Assembly: GCA_965219935.1 (NCBI GenBank)
Contig: CBDCOU010000003.1
Coordinates: 4,464,001-4,528,000, forward strand
Direction: 5' to 3'
DNA length: 64,000 nucleotides
Source of the DNA: Bin34 sp965219935
GTDB lineage: Bacteria; Chloroflexota; Anaerolineae; Caldilineales; Caldilineaceae
Shown here: one piece after another, positions 23,669-33,007 of the stretch
How positions within the stretch are numbered: the first letter of the stretch is position 1
How the letters are laid out: every line of letters starts with the position of its first letter
The notes under the pieces: model-generated
Told to the model about the DNA's origin: nothing
What the model saw: the letters and a program-made list of their open reading frames with translations, nothing else
Databases searched by the model: none
Translations under genes and position numbers: made by a program

Positions 23669-25459
23669 ATGGAAGTTAACGACAAGGCCCCCGCGTCCGC
23701 GGGGGACGCCGTCCAGGACAGCGCGCACAACATTCTGCGCGTGACGCCGCTGGGCGGTCTGGGCGACATCGGCAAGAACATGATGGTTGTCGAGTACGAC
23801 GAGGATATGGTCCTGATCGATGCCGGCAGCATGTTTCCCGTCGAGGAGACGCCGGGCATCCGGCTGATGATTCCGGATCTGGCCTACGTCCTGGACAACC
23901 GCGAGCGGCTGCGCGCCGTTCTGCTCACCCACGGGCACGAGGATCACATCGGGGCGCTACCGTTTCTGCTGGAGTTCGGCATCGAGGTGCCGATTTACGG
24001 ATCGGACCTGACCATCGGCATTGTTGAGAGCAAGCTGACGGACCGCGACTACCAGTTGTTTGAGGCGGTCCGCCAACTCCGGACCGTGGACACCGAAACC
24101 GTTCTACAGTTGGGTGCCTTCGAGGCCGAGTTCTTCCAGGTCAACCACAGCTTTCCCAGCAGCCTGGGCATCTCGTTGAACACGCCGCTGGGGCGCGTGA
24201 TCCATACGGGCGATTTCAAGTTCGACGAGAATCCGGTTCTGGGCCGGCCGATCGACGTCAACCGGCTGGAGGCGTGGGGACAGGAAGGCGTCCTGCTCCT
24301 GATGGCGGACAGCACCAATGCCGAAGAGGATCTGGCCACGAGCAGCGAAGTCGCCATCGAGGACAAGCTGCAGGAACTGTTTGAAGAGGCCACCGGCCGC
24401 ATTTTCTTCTCCACGTTCGCCAGCAACACCGCCCGCGTGCAACAGGTTCTGAACCTGGCCGAACGCAACGGGCGGCAGGTGGGGCTCGTGGGCAGTTCGA
24501 TGTACCGGTACACGGAGAACGCCGTCAAACTGCGCTACGTGGATTTGGACTGGAACAGTCTCCTTAGCGACCAGGACATCGACAAGGGGGAGCCGGACAG
24601 GATTTGTGTTCTCATCACGGGTTCCCAAGGCGAGGAACTGAGCGCGCTCAACCGACTCAGCCTCGACAATCATCGGTTTCACCAAGTGCGCAGCGACGAC
24701 ACCATCATCATCAGCGCCACCCCGATCCCGGGCAACGAGAAGAACTACTACAACATGGTCAACCGGCTGTTTCGCCGGGGGGCGAATGTCATTTACGCGG
24801 ACTTGGCCGACATCCACGTATCGGGCCACGGCAGTCTGCGGGAGAACGCCCGCATGCTGGACCTCCTGTCGCCCCGTTTCTTTCTGCCCGTCCATGGCGA
24901 GTACCGTCATCTGGAGTTGAACCGCCGGGCCGCCGTGGACCACGGCATGCCGGAGCAGGATGTGCTGATCCTGGAGGATGGCGGTTGTCTGGAGTTCGGC
25001 CACTGGAACCGCGATTTCGAACCCGGGGATGGAGATGTCCGGTTGAGCCGGTGTCTGGTGCGGGAGGGCGAGCCCGTTTCGGCGGAACGCATCGTGGTGG
25101 ACGGCTCCGTGGTCAGCGACGACCACGGCATTCTTAACGAAAGGCGGCTGCTGCGGGACGGCGGTATGCTGGTGTGTGTCGTCAACTACAGTGCCCGCGC
25201 CTGGGAGATGCGGGGCGCGCCGGTGCTGGTAAGCCGCGGGGCGCTGTACCGCGAGGAGCAGCGGGACTTCCACGACTTGGCCCGGCAGGCCGTGGCCAAG
25301 CGCTTCGCCGCCATGGCCGGAAACTCCGGGACCAAGGCTTCGGACATCGAACGGGATTTGGTGCGCGTATTGCGGCGGATCTGCCGGGACGAACTGGGCC
25401 GCAACCCCTTTGTGGTGGTCAAGCTGGCTGCCGACAACGGCGTTCCGGACCCGCTTTAA
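23669..25459 (+). CDS. rnj: Ribonuclease J
   Basis: A 596-residue metallo-beta-lactamase/beta-CASP ribonuclease with exo- and endonuclease activity in mRNA decay and rRNA maturation. The MBL motif HGHEDHIGALPF is at residues 88-99. Further ligands lie in IHTGDFKFDENPV and LLMADSTNAEEDLATSS; the beta-CASP part contains ITGSQGEELSAL and HVSGHGS, then LPVHGEYRHL. Length fits (550-600). An N-terminal 22-residue acidic extension precedes the fold. It lies between UDG and ftsK. Confidence 0.95.
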   Translation: MEVNDKAPASAGDAVQDSAHNILRVTPLGGLGDIGKNMMVVEYDEDMVLIDAGSMFPVEETPGIRLMIPDLAYVLDNRERLRAVLLTHGHEDHIGALPFLLEFGIEVPIYGSDLTIGIVESKLTDRDYQLFEAVRQLRTVDTETVLQLGAFEAEFFQVNHSFPSSLGISLNTPLGRVIHTGDFKFDENPVLGRPIDVNRLEAWGQEGVLLLMADSTNAEEDLATSSEVAIEDKLQELFEEATGRIFFSTFASNTARVQQVLNLAERNGRQVGLVGSSMYRYTENAVKLRYVDLDWNSLLSDQDIDKGEPDRICVLITGSQGEELSALNRLSLDNHRFHQVRSDDTIIISATPIPGNEKNYYNMVNRLFRRGANVIYADLADIHVSGHGSLRENARMLDLLSPRFFLPVHGEYRHLELNRRAAVDHGMPEQDVLILEDGGCLEFGHWNRDFEPGDGDVRLSRCLVREGEPVSAERIVVDGSVVSDDHGILNERRLLRDGGMLVCVVNYSARAWEMRGAPVLVSRGALYREEQRDFHDLARQAVAKRFAAMAGNSGTKASDIERDLVRVLRRICRDELGRNPFVVVKLAADNGVPDPL

Positions 25460-25587
25460 TCCGATAGAATTGATTCGAGACGGCCGGCAACCCGTCCGGG
25501 GGCCGGCCGAGGCGGGCCTGTGCATTGAGGACAGGCCTGTCCACCCTGTCCGTTTGTCTTTGTCGTCAGGATTGGAGCCGATTGCCG

Positions 25588-28401
25588 GTGGCTCAACGAA
25601 CCCCGACCAAGAGGAAATCCGCGGCGAGTCCGTGGCAGGCCTTGTTGGCCTCGCTGTATTCGCCGCGCCTGACCGGAACCGTGCTGGTCATGGTTGCCGT
25701 GTTGACACAGCTCAGCTTCATGTCCCTGACCCGCGGCAGGCTGACCGACATGTGGATTGGCAGCCTGCAATCGCTGGTGGGCGTGGCGGCCTGGGGCTTG
25801 CCGGCCGTGATCGGGTTTCTCGGATTCTGGATCATCGTGCGGGCCATGGAGTACCAGCCGATGCCGCCCTGGCACAAGCCGGCCGGTGTCGTACTGTTGT
25901 ATCTCTGCCTGGTGGTGGGTTTGACCTTGGCGCCGGACCGGCTGGCGGGGGATTTGGTGCAGGCACTGTCGCCGTCCCTGCCATCCGCCGGAGGGTGGAT
26001 CGGCTACCGGTCGGGGACGCATCTGGCAGAGGCTCTGGGACTGACCGGAGCATGGACCGTGCTTGTTGGCCTGGCCCTGGTGGGCGGCTGGATGGTGGTT
26101 CCGGAGTGGCTGGAGAGCCTGTGGCGGCGGGCTGTCCGGCGGCTGCGCGCATGTTGGGAACGGCTGGGCCGCGTCGACAATCGCGAACGGGAACACGCGC
26201 CTTGGCCTGAGACCCGCCTGTATCGCGTGTGGCAACGGGTGAGTCGGCGTCGTGTCGATCTTGAACCGCTGCGGAGAGTGTACGGACGGGTTTGGTTTGC
26301 CTACGTGCACTGGCTGGAACGCATGCGGACTCCCCGTATGGTTCCGCTGGAACACGGTTCGCCGGAGGTGGAGGCCGTGGCGGTTCCGGTCCGGCCTCCC
26401 GCGGTGCGTGAAGGTGCGGCAATACCGGTGGCTGAAAGGTCCGGGCCGCCGGAGGAAGGCCTCGGGCAGGCCTGGGCCCTGCCGGACATCAACCAGCTTC
26501 TCTACTCGCGGGAGCGGATTGAGGAGGACGACGACCGCGTGCGCAAGATGGGAACCCTCATCCAGGACACGCTGGAACTGTTCGGGGTGCCCGCGAGTTT
26601 CGAAGGTGCCTACACGGGGTCGGCCGTCACGCAGTACCTGATCAAGCCCGGATTCATTGAACGGAGCGACACGCGCGGCTACGTCAGGCGCACGAAGGTC
26701 AAGGTCAGCAAAATCACCAGTCTGCGCGACGACCTGGCCTTGGCGGCCGCGGCGGCTTCGGTGCGCATCGAGGCGCCCATTCCGGGCACGAGCTATGTTG
26801 GAATCGAAATTCCGAATGCCGTCATCAACTCGGTGAACCTGAGGGACCTGGTTGTCAGCGACGCCTTTCTTTCGATGAACGCCAGCCTGCCGCTGGCCCT
26901 GGGCGAGGATGTCAAGGGCCAGCCGATTGTGGCGGACCTGGCCCGGATGCCCCATCTGCTGATTGCCGGCGCCACCGGTACCGGCAAGTCGGTCTGCATC
27001 AACGCCATCATCACGACCCTGTTGCTGTCCCACACCCCGGAGACCCTCCGGTTTCTCATGGTCGACCCCAAGATGGTTGAGCTGAGTGCCTACAACCGCA
27101 TTCCCCATATGCTGAAGCCGGTGGTGACGGACGTGGCACAGGCCGAGGCCGTGCTGGAGTGGTGCGTGGCCGAGATGACCGCGCGCTACCAGTTGCTCAA
27201 CGTCGAGCGGGTCCGCGACATTCACCGCTACAACCAGCGGCGAATTGAGGAGGGCGAGCCGCCGATGCCCTTCATCGTCGCCATCATTGATGAAATGGCG
27301 GACTTGATGATGTCGGCGCCGCAGCAGGTGGAGCAGGCGGTCTGCCGTCTGGCCCAGATGGCGAGGGCCGTGGGCATCCATCTGATCATTGCGACGCAGC
27401 GGCCGTCGGTGGATGTCATCACCGGGCTGATCAAGGCCAACTTTCCGGCGCGCATTGCCTTTGCCGTATCAAGCCAAATCGACAGCCGGGTAATCATCGA
27501 CGAAGCCGGAGCCGAACGGCTCCTGGGCAACGGCGACATGCTGTTTGTCGCTCCGGATGCACAACGGGTTGGACGGGTGCAGGGCACCTGGGTGAGCGAC
27601 CCCGAGATTGCCGGTGTTATCGACCATTGGGAGGCGGAAGCGAATCTGTGGGATCTTGGGGCATTCCCGGTGGCCTCCGGGACGGCATCCGATCGGACCG
27701 TGGAGTCCCACGAGTCTTTGGTTTCCCCTCCTGTCGACCTTCCTCCGCCGGATCGGGCTCCGCTGCCTCCGTCTGCCGGCAAACCTGATCCCGAACCCGA
27801 TCCGGGCCGGGAGATTGGGATCCGACGGCGATCAGGGAGGGAACCTGAGTCGGCCGCGGTTGAACGACTGCGGCAAATCGCAGCGACCGGACAGGATGCT
27901 CCGGAACTTGGATTGGCGGGACAGGCCGCAGCCGCCGAACCTCCGGGGCCGGACCTGTCCGAAGACGACTCCGGTATGAAAGGCGGTGCATCCGGGGAAG
28001 TCGGGACGGACAGTCCGGATCGGGAGAATTCGTCTGGCAACACGGTCCCACAGGAACCTCCGGTGCGCCGGTCCGAATCCATGCCATCGGTTGTGTCCAG
28101 TGGAAAAGGCTCGGGACGTGCCGGAGAGCATACGGATACCGGTGCGACAGACAGTGACCGGCACGAGCCGGGTTCTGCACCGGTACCACCTGCACCCGAG
28201 TCGAAGGAAGGCTTGTACCTGAGGGCCTTGGACGAGGCCAAGGGGCTGAAGGTGCTTTCCGCCAATGTCCTGCAGCGTCGGCTGCAGCTGGGGCGCAACG
28301 GGGTGTTTGAGATTTTGCAGCGGATGCTGGACGAGGGCGCGATCGACGAAGACGATCTTGACAGTCGGACGTTTGTGGAATTGGTACGCAGACAGGCGTA
28401 G
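25588..28401 (+). CDS. ftsK: FtsK/SpoIIIE-family DNA translocase
   Basis: A 937-residue DNA pump for chromosome segregation at division. Four N-terminal membrane helices occupy roughly residues 25-170. The motor carries Walker A GATGTGKSVC at about residue 460, Walker B FIVAIIDEMADLMM at about 560, and LIIATQRPSVDVITG. A winged-helix gamma domain (SANVLQRRLQLGRNGVFEILQRM) closes the protein. Between motor and gamma lies an unusually long Pro/Asp/Ser-rich linker of about 170 residues (about 700-870). The start is GTG 25588 (GGAG nine bases upstream); an upstream ORF extension lacks conservation. Confidence 0.93.
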   Translation: MAQRTPTKRKSAASPWQALLASLYSPRLTGTVLVMVAVLTQLSFMSLTRGRLTDMWIGSLQSLVGVAAWGLPAVIGFLGFWIIVRAMEYQPMPPWHKPAGVVLLYLCLVVGLTLAPDRLAGDLVQALSPSLPSAGGWIGYRSGTHLAEALGLTGAWTVLVGLALVGGWMVVPEWLESLWRRAVRRLRACWERLGRVDNREREHAPWPETRLYRVWQRVSRRRVDLEPLRRVYGRVWFAYVHWLERMRTPRMVPLEHGSPEVEAVAVPVRPPAVREGAAIPVAERSGPPEEGLGQAWALPDINQLLYSRERIEEDDDRVRKMGTLIQDTLELFGVPASFEGAYTGSAVTQYLIKPGFIERSDTRGYVRRTKVKVSKITSLRDDLALAAAAASVRIEAPIPGTSYVGIEIPNAVINSVNLRDLVVSDAFLSMNASLPLALGEDVKGQPIVADLARMPHLLIAGATGTGKSVCINAIITTLLLSHTPETLRFLMVDPKMVELSAYNRIPHMLKPVVTDVAQAEAVLEWCVAEMTARYQLLNVERVRDIHRYNQRRIEEGEPPMPFIVAIIDEMADLMMSAPQQVEQAVCRLAQMARAVGIHLIIATQRPSVDVITGLIKANFPARIAFAVSSQIDSRVIIDEAGAERLLGNGDMLFVAPDAQRVGRVQGTWVSDPEIAGVIDHWEAEANLWDLGAFPVASGTASDRTVESHESLVSPPVDLPPPDRAPLPPSAGKPDPEPDPGREIGIRRRSGREPESAAVERLRQIAATGQDAPELGLAGQAAAAEPPGPDLSEDDSGMKGGASGEVGTDSPDRENSSGNTVPQEPPVRRSESMPSVVSSGKGSGRAGEHTDTGATDSDRHEPGSAPVPPAPESKEGLYLRALDEAKGLKVLSANVLQRRLQLGRNGVFEILQRMLDEGAIDEDDLDSRTFVELVRRQA

Positions 28402-28550
28402 CGAACATTCAGGCCCGTGGCATACAGCGAGCGACACGGGAGCGGGGAGGGGACACTGCCGCCTCGAACCGAGACCAAACCGAGCGATAATTCCTCTGGG
28501 CGGCACTGTGTTAGAGTTTCAAAATCGTCGTCTGAATGGAGGTGGGTTCC

Positions 28551-29426
28551 GTGAGTCAAGTGCATGCACCGGCCGCCTCTCCGGTGTCCTTGCCTGCGTC
28601 CGCATTGGCAACGGTCGGGTTTCCAGATGATTTCATTGAGGATCCCTACTGTTTCGAGGAAGGTGTGAACTTGGTTCAGACCGACCCCCATGCCCGTACA
28701 TTGAGCACCCTGCGACAACGTTTTGAAGCCTACGAGGCAGCGCATGACCTGGGATTCCGGGTGACCTCCGATTTACAGGTCCATCACATTCCCAATGAGT
28801 TTCTGGAGGGAACGCCCTATCGCCAGACTGCGGAGGGAGGCAAGCTGGCGTTTGACATCGCCCTGTGGGACGTACCACGAGACACGGATCCCACCGCAAC
28901 TTCGTTGCGATGGGGAGCTTGGGGCCGACTGCTGCTTGTCCTGGAGATTGTGTCCGCTCAGTCAAGGCAGGCCGACCTGATTCACAAGAAAATCGTATGC
29001 GAACGCTTGCAAGTCCAAGAGTATTGGATCCTGGATTCGCAGGATCCGGCCAACCCCTTGCGCGGTTGGCATCTGGATGTCGCAGAACGGAATTTTCAGC
29101 CTGTGGATGAGGCTCTGGACGGATGGCCCAGCCGCGTTCTGCACAGCGTCCTGCGAACACGCCAGGGGGGTCTGGATTGGTGGGACAACACGTTGGGGGA
29201 CTGGTTCTCGATTGAGTTGCAGAATCATCGGAAGGGCCAGGCCGACCTACTGGCTGAACTCGTGAGCCGGTATACCGACGCCCAATGCGGTGTCGAGTTC
29301 CGTGACCGACTGTTGCGCATCCCGGTTGTCCAGTGGCCGGACATCGAGGATGTGATTCGGGTAGTCACACAGATGGACGACAGGCGAGAGCGTAGGCAGG
29401 CCATCCGGGACATGCTTGCCCCATAG
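28551..29426 (+). CDS. Uma2-family (PD-(D/E)XK-like) putative endonuclease
   Basis: A 291-residue protein with the Uma2/DUF820 pattern: FDIALWD (metal-binding Asp), then LLLVLEIVSAQSRQADLIHKKIVCERLQVQEYWILD (Glu and Lys of the nuclease core). The C-terminal region is Arg/Asp-rich helical. Uma2 proteins are widespread in Cyanobacteria and Chloroflexota, usually multicopy; their biological role is unknown. GGAGG at 28538-28542 lies eight bases before GTG 28551, so this start is preferred over the overlapping ATG 28536. Confidence 0.75.
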   Translation: MSQVHAPAASPVSLPASALATVGFPDDFIEDPYCFEEGVNLVQTDPHARTLSTLRQRFEAYEAAHDLGFRVTSDLQVHHIPNEFLEGTPYRQTAEGGKLAFDIALWDVPRDTDPTATSLRWGAWGRLLLVLEIVSAQSRQADLIHKKIVCERLQVQEYWILDSQDPANPLRGWHLDVAERNFQPVDEALDGWPSRVLHSVLRTRQGGLDWWDNTLGDWFSIELQNHRKGQADLLAELVSRYTDAQCGVEFRDRLLRIPVVQWPDIEDVIRVVTQMDDRRERRQAIRDMLAP

Positions 29427-29877
29427 AGTGGCGGGGCAACAGGCCACCGGGTCTTGGAGGCTTGCATGGCCTTTGAAATAGTGTCCATCAAGGCGCGATA
29501 CGGCTTGGACCTGCCGGTTTGCGGATGGAATTCGGTTCCATGACCGGGTTTGAACCGATGGCTTGAGATTGAATGCGAGCCGCCTCAGAGTTCCACTGAT
29601 GGTTTCCTGTTTCCATCAGGCCAACACCGGACATGCGATCGAAGCATGTGGCCTGCAAGTGGGGGTGCAGAGATGCGAAGGCGAAATCCGTTGCGTGTCC
29701 AGGACTGGAAGCAAGAGCGGCGATGAAGGCCTGTGGTCAGCGCAAGTGACGGTGCGCCTCGCGGTGGAGGAGGCAACATCCGGAGCGGATCAATGTCCAG
29801 ACACCGAAGACCTGCGGCAAACAACTCCCTGGAGGTAGGGTCCGCTCAAGGGGGAATTCGAAGCGTGCGGAGAAGTC
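29427..29877. other. Intergenic region without recognisable genes
   Basis: This is 451 bases between the Uma2-like gene and the GH31 gene. Open frames here show no conserved motif, no RBS and no codon bias, and no hairpin with a T-run stands out. It probably holds the GH31 promoter, but no convincing -35/-10 pair is visible. Confidence 0.5.
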
Positions 29878-31905
29878 ATGAAAGGTGAATTGATCCAAAA
29901 CGGCTCCCAACTGGTGCACAGACACGGTGATGAAACCCTTGTGGTGGAACCGTGGGGGCGCGATGGGCTGCGCGTCCGCGCCACCCTCAACCGTGAGGTC
30001 GATGATCGGAACTGGGCGCTGACGGAAACGGTGGCTGGCGCACTTAGGGAAACCACGTCCACCACAATTATTGAGATCGCCGACAACCAGGCCTCCATCA
30101 CCAACGGACTGATCTCCGCCCGCCTGACGGACCCTTCCCCCATCCCCGGATCCGGCCATGTCCTGCAGGCGGGCTATCTGCAGTTTTTTCGGGCCGGAAA
30201 ACCCATTCTTGGCGAGTACGACTATGTGGTGGGCGCCCACAACCCGGGTACTCGCACCTACAAACCCGTCCCCGGATTTGCAGACGAGGGGTTGTACCGT
30301 ACCGAGGTTCACTTTGCTCCGCGGCCGGATGAGCGCCTGTACGGGATGGGTCTCAATGCCACCGGCGGCGTCAACCTCAAGGGATGCGTGATTGATCTGT
30401 ATCAACGGCATGTGAAGCACACGGTACCGTTCCTGGTGTCCAGTGCCGGCTATGGCCTGTTGTGGAACAACCCGTCCTTGGGTAGGGTGGAGCTGGGTCG
30501 GAATCGGACGCGCTGGGTATCCGACGGCTGCCGGCAAATCGACTACTACGTGACCGTGGGCGACACCTACGGTGCCATCATGGAGAACTACGCCGACGCC
30601 ACGGGACATGCACCCGAGATGCCGTACTGGGCGTCGGGCTTCTGGCAGTGCAAGCTGCGGTACAGGACCCAAGAGGAGTTGCTGGCCACAGCCAGAGAAT
30701 TCCGGCGGCGCGGCCTTCCGCTCTCGGTCATCGTCATCGACTTCCGGCACTGGCGGAAAACGGGTGACTGGAAACTCGATCCCGACTTCTGGCCCGATCC
30801 GGAAGCCATGGTGCGGGAACTGGATGCCATGGGGGTGAGGATCATGATTTCACCGTGGGTTCTGGTGGAGGAGGAGAGCGAGAACTTCGGGCCGATGCTG
30901 GAACAGGGCCTGTTCATTGACGCCATTGAGGGCGGCGAGACCTGGATTCCCTGGCAGGCGAACGATGGCCAGGCGGTTCGAACGCGACAGGTCGATCCCA
31001 CGAATCCCCAAGCGGCCGCCTACCTGTGGGACAAGTGGAAGCGCAACTACTTCGATCTTGGGATCCGGACGTTCTGGCTGGATCCCTGCGACGACCTGCA
31101 TTCAATTCAGGACTACGACCGGGTGCGGTACCACGCGGGGCCGGCCCTGGAGGCCCACTGCCATTACCCGGTGGCCCACCAGAAGAACATCCACGATGCC
31201 CTGCATGCCGCCGGCGAACACGAGGTGGTCACGATTTGCCGCAGTTCGTGGGCCGGTTCGCAGCGCTACGGCGCCTCCCCGGCCGCACACGACATAAAGT
31301 CATCCTTTGAACACCTGGACGAGTACATGAAGGCTGGCCTGAACCTGGCCATGAGCGGCATTCCGTGGGGTGCCGCCGAAATCGGCGGGTTCGTTACGCC
31401 CGACAGCCAAAGCGAATACTTCCGGGAACTCATGGTGCGCTGGTACCAGTACGGAGTGTTTACGCCCGTCTTCCGCACGCACGGCCACCGGCCCAACAAC
31501 GAAGCCTGGACCATTGGTGGCGACAGCTACCGGTTCATACGGGCGGCCATGCTGTTGCGCGAGCGGCTGCGTCCCTATGTGATGGCCCAGATGCAGCTGG
31601 CCTCCAACTGCGGCATCCCTCCCATGCGGCCGCTGTTCTTCGACTACGAGCACGATCCGCAAACCCATGTCGTCGAGGACCAGTTTCTCTTCGGCCCGGA
31701 TCTGCTCGTCGCTCCCGTTACCGCCCACCGACAGCGCCGCCGGGCGGTGTATTTGCCGGAGGGCGAATCATGGATCTGTGCATGGACAGGACAGCGGTAC
31801 GCTGGCGGACAAACGTTGGACGTTGCGGCCCCCTTGGCACACATACCGGTGTTCGTGCGGGGATCCGAACCCATCCTCGACCTGGCCGTGTTTCAGGGTC
31901 TGTAG
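29878..31905 (+). CDS. Glycoside hydrolase family 31 (alpha-glucosidase/alpha-xylosidase-like)
   Basis: A 675-residue retaining alpha-glycosidase. The order is an N-terminal beta-sandwich with ERLYGMGLNATGGVNLKG, then the barrel start YWASGFWQCKLRYRTQEELL and LPLSVIVIDFRHW. The nucleophile Asp402 lies in FWLDPCDD and the acid/base Asp472 in AAHDIKSSF, about 70 residues apart as in the family. IPWGAAEIGGF and FRTHGHRPNNEAW (substrate His-Arg) follow, then the C-terminal sandwich (FLFGPDLLVAPV). There is no signal peptide, so it is probably intracellular and acts on oligosaccharides. The specificity is not determinable. It stands alone, without transporter neighbours. Confidence 0.9.
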   Translation: MKGELIQNGSQLVHRHGDETLVVEPWGRDGLRVRATLNREVDDRNWALTETVAGALRETTSTTIIEIADNQASITNGLISARLTDPSPIPGSGHVLQAGYLQFFRAGKPILGEYDYVVGAHNPGTRTYKPVPGFADEGLYRTEVHFAPRPDERLYGMGLNATGGVNLKGCVIDLYQRHVKHTVPFLVSSAGYGLLWNNPSLGRVELGRNRTRWVSDGCRQIDYYVTVGDTYGAIMENYADATGHAPEMPYWASGFWQCKLRYRTQEELLATAREFRRRGLPLSVIVIDFRHWRKTGDWKLDPDFWPDPEAMVRELDAMGVRIMISPWVLVEEESENFGPMLEQGLFIDAIEGGETWIPWQANDGQAVRTRQVDPTNPQAAAYLWDKWKRNYFDLGIRTFWLDPCDDLHSIQDYDRVRYHAGPALEAHCHYPVAHQKNIHDALHAAGEHEVVTICRSSWAGSQRYGASPAAHDIKSSFEHLDEYMKAGLNLAMSGIPWGAAEIGGFVTPDSQSEYFRELMVRWYQYGVFTPVFRTHGHRPNNEAWTIGGDSYRFIRAAMLLRERLRPYVMAQMQLASNCGIPPMRPLFFDYEHDPQTHVVEDQFLFGPDLLVAPVTAHRQRRRAVYLPEGESWICAWTGQRYAGGQTLDVAAPLAHIPVFVRGSEPILDLAVFQGL

Positions 31906-31957
31906 ATCCGACCCTGCCGGGAACATTGCATGGATGCGGCAGCCAGTTCGATACCAA

Positions 31958-32510
31958 TACTACAGTTGTGCTTGTTGCAGCGTGAGGTGCTGCCGGCGGC
32001 AGTGGCTGCACAGTGCCGTCCACTGGAGGTGACGTTGCCAGATCCAGTCTCGGAAAGGCCGTGATTTCATTGGACCGGGTATCCACGGCCGGTTTCCACA
32101 GGCGTAGATACTGACCGTGTGCAGGACCAGCAGGCAGGTTTGGGGCCCAGTCAGGCCGGGCTTCCGGACCACGAGAAGTAGCCAGCATAACGAGCGTGCT
32201 GCCCCTGCCGGTTGCAGCCCTCGTAGTCGCGAGGCCGAAGAGCTGCTTGCCGTCCCGGAAGCACTGCTCGATTGGCCTGTGCTGGCCGGCCAGCCACACC
32301 TGCCGGTCCGGCGGCAGGTCGGTCCGTGCGTTGGAGAGGGTGATGGCCATCCCGGCGCGCAGTGCCGTGGGCTCTAGGCCGCTGGTCGGGATACTCGCCC
32401 CGGAAATCCGCAGTTCGTTCTTCAGACCGCGCGCGGCCGTCTGATTCCGGGGCCCCTCCAGGAACTGAGGGCAGATGCGATGGTTCGGGAAGAAGTGGTG
32501 GCCGTCGGCC
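31958..32510 (-). pseudogene. Decayed 3' part of an IS701-like transposase
   Basis: On the minus strand, scattered frames read PIEQCFRDGKQLFGL, then DYEG, then KPGLTGPQTCLLV. These match, in order, the C-terminal third of the transposase in the element at 58.1 kb. At least two frameshifts and a deletion separate the pieces. At 31958 the sequence TACTACAGTTGTG resembles the terminal repeat TACTACAGCGGTAA of the 59.8 kb element, so the 3' end of the insertion sequence is probably here. No 5' part can be traced beyond about 32510. Confidence 0.6.
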
Positions 32511-32884
32511 CGCACCTGTTTTACATAAATTGTGGGCAGGATGGCTGCGGCGAGCAGCACGGGGCGAGGAAGCAGGCGCGGGCATGATTGGGTTGAGCCC
32601 GTTGGGTGCTCATGATGGAAATGACATGTTTCTGTGCCATTGGCATGTTGTTGTGATGAATCTGGTATTTGGGGTCGGACGCACTGGGAATTAGCGTTCG
32701 GCAGATCGGGCGCTGAGCAGGTGCTGTCGTGCCCTGCCCTCCAACGCGACGATCGCGAACCGTCGGCACCCTCCGTGCCCCTGACGCATACGGTGTCCCA
32801 GACTCCGCCACTGGGTGCCGGAGCATATGACGACATTATCTGGCCAAATCGCGTCCATGTCTGAGGGTATTCCTTTGTGTTATC

Positions 32885-32896
32885 TTTCAATTGAAA
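32885..32896. promoter_or_regulatory. Palindrome upstream of the FN3-like secreted protein gene
   Basis: TTTCAATTGAAA is a perfect 12-base palindrome 111 bases before the ATG at 33008, in an AT-rich patch. It could be an operator. The rest of 32511-33007 shows no gene or RNA that I can support. Confidence 0.25.
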
Positions 32897-33007
32897 CAAG
32901 GTAACGGAGTTCGGTTGTTCGTTCGGGGCGCGGACCAGGATTAACAAAACCGAAACGGTGCCGATTTCACACGCGGATGTCCAATCGAGAAGCGAAGTTC
33001 GTTTGCC

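Noticed and set aside
25456..27381. A 641-codon open frame on the minus strand opposite ftsK
   Set aside because: It is a shadow of the GC-rich ftsK/rnj codons: no conserved motif, no RBS, His/Arg/Gln-biased composition. The plus-strand FtsK has all expected motifs.
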